Below are positions 37,261 through 56,000 of a stretch of 64,000 bases of DNA, piece after piece. The notes beneath the pieces are model-generated. The model saw only the letters and a list, made by a program, of their open reading frames with translations. It made no database searches and was not told where the DNA came from. Position numbers and translations under genes: made by a program. Origin of the DNA: Tyto alba (Eukaryota > Chordata > Aves > Strigiformes > Tytonidae); contig NW_024881322.1 of assembly GCF_018691265.1 (NCBI RefSeq), positions 7,192,001 to 7,256,000 of the forward strand. The letters run 5' to 3'. Position 1 is the stretch's first letter, and every line of letters begins with the position of its first letter.

Positions 37261-39557
37261 AAACGTGTCCTACGTTTGTTTTAGACTTAATTGAAACAGT
37301 CTGCAGGCTGCTGGTGATGTTAAAGGCGGCCTGATCCTTTTCCCTCCTTGAGGTACCGCTTTTACTGCTGAAAGGATCTTGTTGAAGCATTTTGTTTAGA
37401 TTTGGGAGTAGCCCTTATGGATAGATATTGCAGAAGCCCATTGCTTGTGGCTGCAAGCTGCTCTGAACAGTGAAGTGTAACAGGGAGATGGGGTAGATGA
37501 TCTCATGGGTCTTGGCGTTTCTGTCCGTTACGATTTCTGTGCGTATAAAGCCATTTTAATCCTTTCCATTCAAATGCATTCTATCCACAGAAACGTATTC
37601 TGAATAATGACACAAGGCATGCTGCAACACGGGCAAGCTTATAGTCAGACCCTGTGACTCAGTTGGACTAAGTTATTGTTTGAAATAGAGCATTTTAGAA
37701 TTAAAACTTTCTCTTGATGCCAGATTTTATAGTTGAGCATATTTTGAGTGCTCTGCCTATGTATAGTGCACAAAGGCTCGTTTGTTAAAAGGCTATGAGG
37801 TTTGTACAGATGTCAGCACCCAAGAGTTGGGATGTATTAGAATTAGAGATACCTGTAACCTTTATTTGACCTTGTAGTTTTATGGAGCATGACCCAGTCC
37901 TAGTGAGCTTCCTCCCCCCATGGCCTCTGGCTCTTTTAAGTGTGCAGGTTAAACAAAGGGCGGGAGTGTGGCAAGTGGAAAGAGCGTGGCAGTGGCTGGT
38001 GAGCTGCAGAAGTCACGGGGAAGTGTTCGGTAGAGGCATGAGCACTCTTTAGGAACAGAAAGCAATGCCTTGTGGTGAAAGCACGTTTCTCCCTGTATTG
38101 CAGCTGTATCGCTCCTGTTACGTGCGGTGGTGTTCTCACATTCAGGACCCAGATTACAAAACGTCTTCTGTGTCTAACGTGAAAAATATAAAAGAATGGA
38201 TTACTGAGATGTAAACTGAGAGGGTCAGATATAAACCTCAAGAAAGTAAAAAGATTTAATGACCTGTAATCAGGATTTACCAATGATTTGTACTTAGGTA
38301 GTGGCATCGCTGCTTTTTTCCAACACACAGGATACATTTTAGTTTACTTCAGGCAGGTCCCTGTTCCCTGTTACTGCTTAACTACAGGATGTTATGATTA
38401 TAGATGTAGTGACACTCTTGTTGCAGAATTGCTGCTGATAAATTATGGTGGGATGGCAGCTGTAAATACAGCTTCTCGTGTGATTTAAGAGGGAGATGTG
38501 AAGGCGCATCACCCAGACGCTTGATCGATGGTAAATAGGGCCAGCCGTGGCATGCTAAAGCTTAAAAGTCCTTGCCAGATTTTTGGATTAGAAGTCATAG
38601 TTTCAAGCATTAACTCCTCCGGTATCAAAATAATCAGCTGCTCTGGTCCTCCTCTTTTCCTTTCCCTTTGGTCAAGATTTATTTACCTTTGCAAGCAGGA
38701 ACTGACACGCAGACCTTTTTTTGTTCAGTAATTATTTGAGACACAAGAGCTTCTTCAGCAAACTGCCAAGTATTCAATGTCTATTTGTGCCACAGCACCG
38801 TGGGTTTTCATGTCATGTCCCCTGTGACCTTCCCATTCACCTGCTTAACTGGTCCGGAAATGTGTGGCTGCTTGGAGCTCTGTGGTTATGCTACTTAAGG
38901 CTGGAGAAGGAAAAAAAAAAAAAGTCATTACAGATCAGTGTGATAAAACAGACCAGCAGTATAATCAGGATTCACTTGACACAAAAGGGCACAGAGCTTT
39001 GGGCACTCGGTCCCCTGCTCTGTAGGTGACAGTGCTGTGCAGGTAATATTCCTAATAAGTGATGAGGGGCAAGAAAAATTTCAGTATGCAACTGCTAACA
39101 TTGCAGTGATTTTAACCTGGCTCCTCTCAGAGAAAGCCTACGTGTCCTGATCTGAAGGCTGATACAAGCCTTGGTTATTTTTTTCCCTGAAGTGAGAAAT
39201 GAAAATAACTGCCTCCCCAAGATCTCCCTGGAATTCAGACTAAATGGGGCTTGTATTTGCATTGGTACTGCGGACGAAATCAGGATTGGCAGAGTGTGAT
39301 GTGTGAATTTGCACACATACAGGGACTCAGAACAAGAGTAAATCTTGCTAATTAGGCCAGGACATTTTAGAAGGTCTGTGTCTAAAATTCAGTCCTGTTC
39401 AGTAAAAGGGACTTTCTCTTGGGTCTCTTTAATGTCACATTCCATTTACAATTGTAATAAATGCTATAACTTGTTTCCCTCTCCTCTATCCCACAAAAAA
39501 TGACAGAGAGGAATTTCTTGCTAAGCCTTTGATAACGGTTCTTTCTTTTTGTTCCAG
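37261..39557. other. Non-coding DNA between the CpG island and the ULK4 exon
   Basis: Sequence with mixed composition and a short poly(A) run near 38911-38923. No supported gene or element. The last 40 nt form the strong acceptor of the exon at 39558. Confidence 0.55.
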
Positions 39558-39646
39558 ATAACTTCAAACGAGAAACGCTCAGAGAGCCTGAAGAATGATG
39601 GCGATGCTCTTATCCAAACTCTAGAAAGCCTGGCCCAAACTGCCAG
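39558..39646 (+). CDS. ULK4: Penultimate coding exon of ULK4 (unc-51-like kinase 4)
   Basis: An 89-nt exon lies between a strong acceptor (TTCTTTTTGTTCCAG) and a consensus donor (CAG before GTGAGT). In phase 0 it reads ITSNEKRSESLKNDGDAL, then IQTLESLAQTA and two bases of a serine codon completed by the exon at 42639. The helical, leucine/alanine-rich end fits an armadillo/HEAT-like C-terminus. ULK4 is a pseudokinase of the unc-51-like family with a long C-terminal armadillo-like region, implicated in cilia and neuronal development. The ULK4 name rests mainly on synteny: in mammals ULK4 is the convergent 3' neighbour of CTNNB1. I could not check the residues against a ULK4 sequence. Confidence 0.72.
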
Positions 39647-42638
39647 GTGAGTTCCCTCAGGCTTCCAGGAATTTCCAGGGCTGAGAGCGCTCGCCTCCTC
39701 TTTTGTCTGCAGTGGTCTTCTCCTGTAATCAGCTTCTGTGCAGTATAAGCTTCTCAGGTTTCTGTCCCTGGCCCCCCTTCCTGCACTGCTCTCCTCCGAG
39801 CTCCTTTCATTCAGAGCTTGCTGGTGCTTCTGTCGCGTTGTCGTCGTGCTTTGATCCCCAGCTGCAGCGAGCTGCAGTGTGCTGCACAGTCCAGCTCAAT
39901 GTGTGTGCACGTGTTGGGTTTTTTTTTTGTTTTTTTTTTTTTTTTTTTTTAGTATTTGATTTAAAACACTTGGTCCTTATAACCAGATAGTGGTCAGTGG
40001 TTCTTGGCAGAGTGGGCTAGATGCACAATGCAACGTTTGTGCCCTGTTTTAAAGTAATTGTGTTTGGTGCACTTGCAAGCTGATTACTTTCAAATGTGCA
40101 GCTGAAGAACAGAACTGCTTTTGTTTAAGAATACCTGTGGCTCCTCAGAGTAGACATGAGATTTAGGGGAATGCCGTGGCCTCCTCTGCAAGAACAGAGG
40201 TGCTAGTCCCAACATGTTGGCCAAACCTCAGCTCATCTCCCATAGACTTTCCCCCATCTAATCCCCCATGGACATATGAATAAATGAATTACTGTTCTCT
40301 GCCCTTAAAAACAAATTTTACATTCCTGCCATGGGCTGTTAGGCTGCATTTCACTCCTGGCTGAACTAAAATTCATAGAGAAATTGTAGTTTATAGATCA
40401 GTGTTTGAAACACTAAGATAATCTTTGCAATGCTCCTCGTGCTCCCAAACGCAGGCTTTATCTGGGTCAGTTGTTTGGGAAAATTTGCTCTTCGACATCA
40501 TGGGAGGGTGTACCCTGTGTTGGAAGGAAGGGGGGGAATGTGGGGAGATGTGGAGATGAAATGTTGGGACATGGTAAGGGTAAGGAGATGCACAGCAAGG
40601 ACTAGCCAAACCTGTTGAGAACAGGCTGCATCCCTCTCACATACTCGGCTGCTGACTCACAGGCTTTTGTATGACACACTAAATTAACTAAAATAAAACA
40701 TCAGCTCTCCCCAAGGGAGACAGTGGCACCACTACTGAAGATGACAGTGAGAAAAGATGGGGTTTTCTTTTAGAACTACTTTTCACTCTATTTTGTAGCA
40801 TTTCAGTGTTAGATCCACTAGACAGCCCAGTCGCTGCCTTTGAGCCTGCTTTTCTGGCTTCCTCCAATTGTCTGTTATCTATACGTTTCCGTACTCAGAA
40901 AACCACGTACTACAGAGCCCCAAGTAAACAGCACTCACTCTTATTTGATAGAGGATGCTCAGCTGACCAAATTCTCGCTGATGCCAGTGATGAGTGTTTT
41001 GTTACATTAGGGTAAGCCAAGTGCCTCTGCTGCACCGGGCTCCCACGGTGAGCTCACGGATTTCATTTCTCCTCCTCCCCTTCTTTAGGGAACCCATGTC
41101 CCTGTCCATTTGCCTCCAGAGGAAACTGAGAGGGACTCAGCCTGGATCTTGGGGCTGTACTGGACTCAGACATGGATAAATTGTCAATAGGCAGGCAGTA
41201 GAAGCCTGGGGTTAGCAAGCTTTATCAAGTTTAGCTGCTGGCCATTTTGTTTATGGAGGTTATGGATGTTCTGCCATCCCCCCCTATTCCCTTATGTGGC
41301 ATCTTGCCCAGAATATTCCTTGTGACCTAGCAAACTTGGTCTCCTCACCTTTGCTTTGAACCCGGTTAAGAAGCCTCTCTGTACCTCGTGCAGAATTGGA
41401 AATGTTTTAGAGAAGGCTACAACCGAGATCCTGGATCTGAGCCCATCCTCTGAGTAGTCTAAACTCCCAGGCCCTTCCACCCACGTGTTATCACTGGGTT
41501 GAAGTGATTGAGGAGTGTTTTTGCTTTGGTCGTTTTTCACAGACAGGTTTCTAATCTTTCGCTCTGCCGGTGCGGAAGGAGGAGGATACCAGCCAAGCAG
41601 TCACGTGCCAAGAGAGGGGCACTGCTTGGATTGCAAGCTGCTTTCCGTGCTCGCCTGCTGCCGCGTAGCAGCCACGGATTGCCAGACTCTGCCTCTGCCA
41701 TACAGCCTCAGCTAGTCAGAACAGGCAGTTTGGAGAGTGACACATAACCAACCCATTCTGCTTAGTAGCTATGTGGAGTCAAATCTACATTTTAAAATGT
41801 GGGATCGTAGCCATTTATTTTTCAGTGAAGACAGTTGCCAAGATGAATTTGTTTCCGATAACTAAATTTTCTGATTTAAACTGCTGCTCATTAAGACATC
41901 GGCTTACATAGTGTGGACTGATCATTTGGATTTCCTGGCTAGCTCTGCGCTCCCCAAAGCATGGAGTGTCAGTAGGTATTTGTCATTAGCAGCAACTGAG
42001 GAAGCTGCAGATTGATCTACTAGTGTCCTCTCTAAGCTAAAGAGGGATGGTAGTCTAAAAAAACTTGTTTCTGTGGACTAGCAGTAATGCGTTAGAGCCT
42101 CTGTTCCAATTCTAGACAAAGTATGTGTTTCCAGAAGGAAAAATTAGGCAAAACACATATAATAAAACCTCAGGTGAGGAGGCAAAGGGTCCCACCGTTC
42201 AATCTGAAACCTGCAGAGCTGTGTGTGGAGGGGCAGTCAGTCCTCCTTGCCGGAGGCGGCAGAACTTTGAGTGGAACTGCCTCCCCGCGCGGAGCAGCGC
42301 TGCAGTGAGGGCTGTGTGTGTGGAAACGTATCCCTCTGTCAAGCTGTTGTAAGCGTGTGTAGGTTCATGGGGGTCATGATAAATTATATCTTCCTTTTAC
42401 AGAGGAGCTTGAGTGAGGTATCGGTTACTGTGAATTTGAGCTGAAATTCATTTTTACGCAAGATTTGCTACAGGGCAGAGTCACCAGTTGCATGTTGCTG
42501 CCTAACAGAAGAGCAGGGTACACAGTGCAGTTAATGGCTTTTAAGAGTTTTCCGGCATAGATGAAGGCAAATGTAGAATTTGAACAAGAAGTTTTCCCCT
42601 GAGAATGTCTAACAGATGTTACTGTTCTTACTTCCTAG
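39647..42638 (+). other. ULK4: Last ULK4 intron (2.99 kb)
   Basis: GT-AG intron between the two ULK4 exons. It contains a 32-nt T tract interrupted by one G (39919-39950) and moderately GC-rich stretches near 41000-42300. Short open frames here lack splice support. I see no other gene. Confidence 0.65.
39919..39950 (+). repeat. Poly(T) tract, 32 nt with one G
   Basis: T run interrupted once by G at 39929, located 270 nt into the last ULK4 intron. Confidence 0.95.
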
Positions 42639-42723
42639 CTCTCATGCTGATGTTGCTGTTGCTTCCTTGGCATCTGAAATTCTGAGAATGGTGGGACATG
42701 AGAATATCAGGACTACCAAGTGA
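42639..42723 (+). CDS. ULK4: Terminal coding exon of ULK4 with stop codon
   Basis: After the acceptor TTCTTACTTCCTAG, one base (C) completes the serine codon from the exon at 39558. The frame then reads SSHADVAVASLASEILRM and VGHENIRTTK before TGA at 42721-42723. Phase agreement across a 2.99-kb intron, an alanine/leucine helix pattern and a poly(A) signal 300 nt downstream together support a true terminal exon. With the previous exon it gives the last 57 or so residues of the protein. The rest of the gene (kinase-like domain and most of the armadillo region) must lie to the left of the window or in exons I could not recognise. Confidence 0.75.
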
Positions 42724-43050
42724 ATCGTTTTTGACCGGCCTACCAAAAATGCCCAAGTTGTGCGTGCTGCTCAGCACCTCAGTCCTGCAGGAACATCTTC
42801 AAATGAGCAAAGCGGACGTAGCTGATTTAGCAAGCTGAGCTGTAGCTGTGTAGGGGCATCCGTGTGAATTTGGGAGGCTTCAGGAAGGGAACTGTTTGGG
42901 GGGAGTTGGTGGTTTGGTTTTTAAACCCCTGTAAGGATGAATTCTTGGTTACTGCTTTACCTTGCTGGCATTATGTGATGTAGCTCGAGTATTCGACAGC
43001 CAGAGTTTGAAAAGTGTAAATTAAATAAATAGTATAGTTATTTTACAATA
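42724..43050 (+). other. ULK4: ULK4 3' UTR
   Basis: About 325 nt follows the TGA stop up to the inferred cleavage site, about 15-25 nt past AATAAA. The cleavage position is inferred, not seen. Confidence 0.6.
43024..43029 (+). terminator. ULK4 poly(A) signal AATAAA
   Basis: This is a canonical AATAAA in an AT-rich stretch 300 nt after the stop codon, followed by T-rich sequence that could serve as a downstream element. It is the only perfect hexamer I noticed between the stop codon and the GC-richer spacer. Confidence 0.65.
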
Positions 43051-44644
43051 TAGACATACAGTGTTTCACTATTTTAAGCTGCTGTTAGAAATGTTCATTT
43101 ATCTTTTAGACCAGGTGAATGTCTTGGCTGCTCATCTTAAGAGGTCACCTCATGCCTATGACCGACACCAGCCAGTGCCTTTTTGGGACATACAATATTC
43201 TTCATCCCACGCAACCAGAACCAACCCATGTGATCCCACAGAGGATGTGTCTACGGGCCACATACGCATGATAGCTCTTGCCAGGTTTTTGGGGGCTTTT
43301 TTTGTGAGACTGTGCCCTGCTGCTGCCAAGCACCGCACAGCTTCAGCGGCGCCAGTGGTGTTCTCAGCTGCCAACGCTCCAGGCTGGAGCTCCTCTTTGA
43401 AAATGGGGGAGACAATGAACCTGGCAGTTTGTCATTTACCCCTGGTAAAAGTCAATACTTTAGGAAGGGTCCTGGAGAACTAGCAGGTGCCACAGTGTGT
43501 AAAGAATTAAATTCTCCTTCTGGCCCCGTGCCCTGAGCGAGCAGAGCCTGGCTGAGTCTGGCACTGCAGCCACTTCTTCTGGCAGGTTTCTTTCAGAGCA
43601 GCCACTGGGCGTTCCTGCCACACAGGTGCCTTCTTGACAGTTGCTGCTCCCACCCTGCTCTTGGACCACCAGTTCTCCCCAGTCTGCAGAGGCAAGCAAA
43701 CACTCCACGGTAAACAAACTGATTTTACCTTGTACGTTTTACGGGCATTGTTTTCTTACATTACTTTCAATATCACTCTGTTTTGCATCGCTTAGCAGCC
43801 GGAATTAGAGCTGGAGTTACTAGAAATGGGGAGGAGCTAAGTAGTGGGTATTATTTGGTACAGTGTGTTATAGTAAAGGTCTTCTAGCACGAGCACATGT
43901 GTGAGGAACAAAGCTGAATGTGCCCCTCAGCAGATGCAGCAGCACCTTTGCTCTGCCAGCGCGAGGGGCTGCAGTCTCTTGTGTAGCTTTGCTGAGCTCT
44001 CGTCATCTCAGGATCCTCACACACTCGTGCCCTGACCCTTTGCAGCCAGGCCCTCCTCTGACCTGCCAGCAAACTGCTGCACCGAGCTAGAACTGCCCGG
44101 GAGGGCTGGGGCCAGCTGTGCCGTGCAGATGTGCACAGCCTCGGAGGTGGCAGGTCAGAACCACCTGCCTGCTCCCAACTCCAGCAGTGCTGCCTCGGGA
44201 AAAGGCAGTTACACACAGGTCACAGCTCCCACGGTACCTGAGGACACCTGAAAAGGGCTTTAAGCTACTGAACCAGTTTGTAAGCAAAGGATCTTCATCC
44301 AGCTGCAGCGGCAGGGCTCAGCTGAAGTAAGGCACTGGTCCTGGTCCTGCTTTTTGAAGCCCAGAGGTGAGCCTGGGGCTGGCAGGCCAGGCCCGGGGTG
44401 CAGCTGCCTCACGCCCAGCTCGACCTGCCCCTTGCTGAGGGGCAGCAGGACAAGGGCAATGCCTGAGAGGAGCACACTAGGAAACCGCCGGCAGCAGGAC
44501 CTCGGGCTCTAAAGGGATGAAAGAGGTAAACGGTTCTTAGTTGGCTTCCTCCTCTGAAGTCCTAAAGGTATTGTGCAATTCCAGGACAATTTTCAGAAAA
44601 CTTGTTAACACACAACTATAGTTTATGATCTGGAAATAATTTGA
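43051..44644. other. Intergenic spacer between convergent ULK4 and CTNNB1
   Basis: This is 1.6 kb between the two inferred poly(A) sites. It is GC-richer than its flanks from about 43270 to 44510. It holds a 140-codon plus-strand open frame (43061-43483) that I do not believe is a gene: there is no promoter, no splice support and no recognisable domain. Confidence 0.6.
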
Positions 44645-44667
44645 CACAGAGTGAATTAAAATTTTAC

Positions 44668-44673
44668 TTTAAT
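44668..44673 (-). terminator. CTNNB1 distal poly(A) signal ATTAAA
   Basis: The minus strand reads ATTAAA inside a stretch (TGGTTCAAAATTAAAG) closely resembling the end of the human CTNNB1 mRNA as I recall it. Cleavage is expected 10-30 nt further on, at about 44640-44658. Confidence 0.65.
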
Positions 44674-44949
44674 TTTGAACCATTTTATAACTGCATTTTT
44701 CTCATGAAGCATCTGTATCACAGCAGGCTACAATTACTTTGGGATAAAAGGCAACTGGTAAACTGTCCAATACAAGGTTCCAAATAAAGAGTTCTTACTG
44801 GCCCCTACCCAGACATATCCCAGATAAAGTTTTTGATCAAAAACATGAAATAGATCCACCTGCTTATTTTAAGCATATTAAAAAGGAAACTAATTGGACC
44901 ATTTCTATTTGTCTAGTTTTTTATACAAAAAGGCTACACAATGTTACAC

Positions 44950-44955
44950 TTTATT
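44950..44955 (-). terminator. CTNNB1 proximal poly(A) signal AATAAA
   Basis: A canonical AATAAA hexamer (CTGAATAAAGTGTAAC) lies about 280 nt before the distal signal on the transcript. Its use would give a shorter 3' UTR. The same hexamer and context occur in the human 3' UTR as I remember it. Confidence 0.6.
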
Positions 44956-45713
44956 CAGAATACAGTTAGAGCGATTATGAATTAGTGTTCTACACCTTTA
45001 CTCAATCCTTAAAAATTAGAAACTGCTGTAGCATATTCACTATAACTTAATACTACGAGAGACTTTAAAAAAAACTAACAACAATTACTGCGAAAAGAAA
45101 GGCTACTTCCAAAGCAAGCAAGGTCAGTACCATTACAGAGATTTAAAAAAAATAATAAATTTTTAACAAGCAAGGCTAGGGTTTGATAAATTCCATCTTG
45201 CAATTCATTCTTGTGCATTCTTCGTTTCTTGAATCACTCCCAAAATCCATTTGTATTATTACTCCTCGACCAAAAAGGACCAGAACAAAAAGTTTACTTC
45301 AATTGTTCCCATAGGAAACTCAGCTTGGTTAGTGTGTCAGGCACTTTCTGAGATACTAGCCCACCCCTCGAGCCCTCTCAGCAACTCTACAGGCCAATCA
45401 ATGCAAGTTCATTCAGATGATACAGCTGCAAAGAGAAAAAAAAACAGGCATCAGCATTCCCAAGTAAAGGGCTGTTTTAACACATCAAGACTGCATGAAG
45501 CCAGTGCACAAGACATTACAGTTAATTACTTCCACACTTCACGGCAGAAGTCAGTTTGGAGTGTTTCCAGAGCGTTTAGTCACTATTCTGGCACACTGGG
45601 ACCCAATTGAGCCAATCCCTCCCTGCCAACCAAGTCCTCAGTCCAGCCATCTGCTTTTCTCTTTTTGTTTTGCTTTTAAATTCAAGGTTGGAGCTTCTTA
45701 CCTAAAGGATGAT

Positions 45714-53049
<7,336 letters not shown>

Positions 53050-53097
53050 GTTCCTTGTTGTGCTCCCAGAACACTTTCCTGCTACCTTTCAGAGACC
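53050..53097 (-). other. CTNNB1: CTNNB1 5' UTR part of exon 2
   Basis: This is 48 nt of 5' untranslated sequence between the start codon and a strong acceptor (pyrimidine-rich CTTGCTCTTTTTCAG on the minus strand, ending at 53098). In vertebrates the 5' UTR is split between a non-coding exon 1 and exon 2, and the acceptor here shows the same structure. Exon 1 is not in the window. Confidence 0.85.
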
Positions 53098-56000
53098 CTG
53101 AAAAAGAGCAAGGTTAGAATTTAAACACTAATCAGAGCTAGTAAGACAGGATTTCGTATTAGAACACTAGAACTGCAAACTAAGACTTCACACATCTTGC
53201 CATTTCATTACTACAGTGAGTATATTCAAATACTAATTAGCAAACCCCCACGGACAGAAATGAAAAAGAATGAGATGTATCACCCAGACTTTTTCTGGCT
53301 GACTGTATGTAAGATATATACTCCTCTTAAAGCTGCAAGACAAAAAGAACTGAAGACTGACCACGATAGAGCTATTTTTTACTTCTCTATCCTTGCATAA
53401 AATGACATCCAGACATTAAATCCCACAGCACAGACATGCCACAAAGACAAGGGCTAAATAACAGACTTCCTAATTTTCCTCAAAGACAACTACTCTTAAG
53501 GTACTAGCAAAATTGTTTGATACAGGACTACAATATGGATTTTCACAGGGAAAGCTGAAGTGACCACTTCAGGCAATTTGTGATTATTTCAGTGGTAAAA
53601 AGACTACCTAAAGAGTTATAATTGAACCTCCTCCTTTACTCTTTTCCTGTACCATAAGAAGAAAGGTTTATTCCTACACAGAATACTCTTCCTTGAAGTG
53701 AAACTGAAAATTGAACCAGCCTTATAAACAAATTATCTCAACTAGTTGCACACATTAAGTCACCAAACTTCTTTTTTTTTTTTCCCCACAGAAAGCCAAG
53801 ATAATTGGGGGCAGGAGGCTGAAATATGATCAAATGCCCTATCAAAATCTTTGGTATGCACCTCCATTTATCACCAAGCAGTACAGAAATATCTGTACCA
53901 TAAATCTGTAGCTGTCTCTCTACTAACCTCAAAAGAGAAATTTGGGGCTACAGCTTCATAACAGGTCACTCAAAGCTGTCATACTTTTATTTCATTTGCT
54001 CCCCTTCCCCCACAGTCCAACACTGTTTTCAGCACAGACACAGAGCTGGTGACAGCCTGTTCTGGGAGCTAGCCAAGCAGAAACATTCGTAGTGGTAACT
54101 AGTGCAGTGAACAAAACCATCTCTTCCAGCAATCAGCTTTCAATGTGCCGCTAGGTGCTAGAGCTATGCTGATCAAAACATTCCTAGACAATGAAGTAAA
54201 GGCAAGCCACTAATCTCTTTAAAAGACAGGTTTGCAGTACTGTGTCACGAGAACAAAGTCAATTCGATGCTGCATTTGTGTAAAGATAGATTTCCCAGTT
54301 TAAGAGTTTCCTTCAGAAGCACCTTTTAGAAAATGATAATTAAACAGAAGACAGGCCTGCAGTTTTAAGTCTCACTGAATAGGTTAGGCAACTCTGAAGC
54401 AATCTTACATTTCACTGTCTCTGAGCCAGCTGCAGGATACTCCAGCAGCTCCTGAGCAATCTCTTTACTTTGCTGTACAAATGCCAGTGCTGTTTGTCCT
54501 GACTGCACTCCCACAACTTTTGGCAGCAATCCTTCCCTGGCTCTTATAAAATGGACAGTAGATCTACATCTGCAGCAGATAAGCAGCACTGAGCTGATTT
54601 AAGACATAACAGAACATACAGTAAGTACCCTGCTATGGAGTTAGTTGGAAACGGTTAGGTCTCTAAACTGGTCCTACTCCACAGCCTGGAACAAACTAAC
54701 CAACTCGGAGTCTACTCCTCACAATCTGCATAGAGAATGCACTGACAATACAACCATTTTTTTCCAATCCCTTGAACACTGGATTCTTCCAGCACGCTGC
54801 TAGGAGTTTGGGAGTAGCAGTGGTAAGAGGCAGGAAAACTAAATCATGCTGTCAGTTCACCATTAATACAAAAAATTCTTAGTAGCTGAGTTGGAAAAAG
54901 TGCCTATACAAAGGCTTGATAGCTCCCCGCAGGTCTTACACATTACTTTGTCAGCCCCACTAACACCTTCCAAACAGAAAAAAGTGGAACAACACTAAAA
55001 CTTGTATCTTTGCTCCCCAGAGTCCTCACTAAGTTAGATGCAACATTTCCAGTAGAAAACTGGGCGAGATCTAGCTGCCAATTTGCAATATGCTTAGCAC
55101 AAAAGAAGATTTATTTTTATTGTAACATTTCCTGTCTCCTATCAGGAGGCTGCTAATAAAAATGATCACCAAACTAGTTTTGACATTAACACACTGGTAG
55201 TCAAACCAGTCAAAAGTGTTAATTATGCTTTGAGATATTTACTACCATCTCATCAAATATGCAATACAGGGCCTGGGAACAACATTTATGATCTCCTTCC
55301 ACTGTTGAATTCTGCACAAATGAAGGCAGTTGGCTTACAGCAACTGTACTCTGAAATGACGGTTTCAATTTCAGCCTGAAGAGATCAAAAGAGTAGCTGT
55401 ACCAGTAGGTATAATCCAACAGACCAAACTAGCCACTGAAATGCAACACCATTCCAAAATAAATCTGAATAAAATCTACAAAATAGCAATAAAAATACTG
55501 ATTAAGTGCTCAGAACTGCATAATCAGTCAGATATTCAGTCTTTGAAATGCCGACCTTAGATCAGACTATTAGCTGCACCTGAAAGTTTTTAACATTCTA
55601 ATCTGCATTTCATATGCCTGTAACCACTCAGCAATTTCAGGTAGCATTTTTTTATTTAGATGGGAAATTGGTTTTAATCTTAAGAGTTAAAAATAACTGC
55701 AGACCAAAGGTAGCCAGGGAAAATGAGTATGTTCTGTTTGTTTTTAAGGTTTCTGTAACTGAATGTTCTCCCATATTTTCTTTCCCATTCTCTTCTCATT
55801 TTACAAGGGGGTAAACTGAGTCCAAACAAGCTACTGGACTTTGTCTTCCTGGGTGTCACTGATAAGGTTAACTGCTACACTTACAAAGGGAGCAGCAACC
55901 CCAGACTAGGTACAAATGTTTGTGCTGTTCACTTTCATGACAGAAACTGGGTCAAACACATGCAGGGTGGGAGTGAAGTGGTGGGAGAGTGTAAACAAAA

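Larger units (their letters stand above)
44645..45425 (-). other. CTNNB1: CTNNB1 3' UTR exon (exon 16)
   Basis: A strong acceptor (long T-rich tract, then CTTTGCAG on the minus strand) ends at 45426, and the exon begins CTGTATCATCTGAATG. Long stretches, for example the segment around 44820-44960 and the one around 45170-45330, resemble the human CTNNB1 3' UTR as I remember it. Exon 15 to exon 16 splicing removes 45426-45701 entirely within the 3' UTR; reading through the intron gives a longer UTR. The 3' end is inferred from the poly(A) signal at 44668-44673, so it is accurate only to about 15 nt. Confidence 0.8.

Noticed and set aside
36899..37294. 131-codon open frame across the CpG island
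   Set aside because: Arginine/proline/alanine/glycine bias is what GC-rich DNA gives in any frame. The opposite strand is also open (36990-37220).
37480..37530. Possible further CR1 3' fragment (GTAGATGATCTCATGGGTC)
   Set aside because: Only a short stretch resembles the CR1 end, without the neighbouring diagnostic segments.
39848..39856. TCF/LEF-like motif GCTTTGATC (also at 27-35 and 25493-25501)
   Set aside because: A 9-bp degenerate motif is expected several times in 64 kb. There is no clustering near the CTNNB1 promoter, which is outside the window.
43061..43483. 140-codon plus-strand open frame just past the ULK4 poly(A) signal
   Set aside because: No domain, no promoter, and it begins in untranslated/flanking sequence. 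Most likely chance in a GC-richer spacer.
54365..54589. 74-codon minus-strand frame in CTNNB1 intron 1 that reads like protein
   Set aside because: No family is recognised, and splice sites around it are not convincing. CTNNB1 is not known to have a coding exon there.
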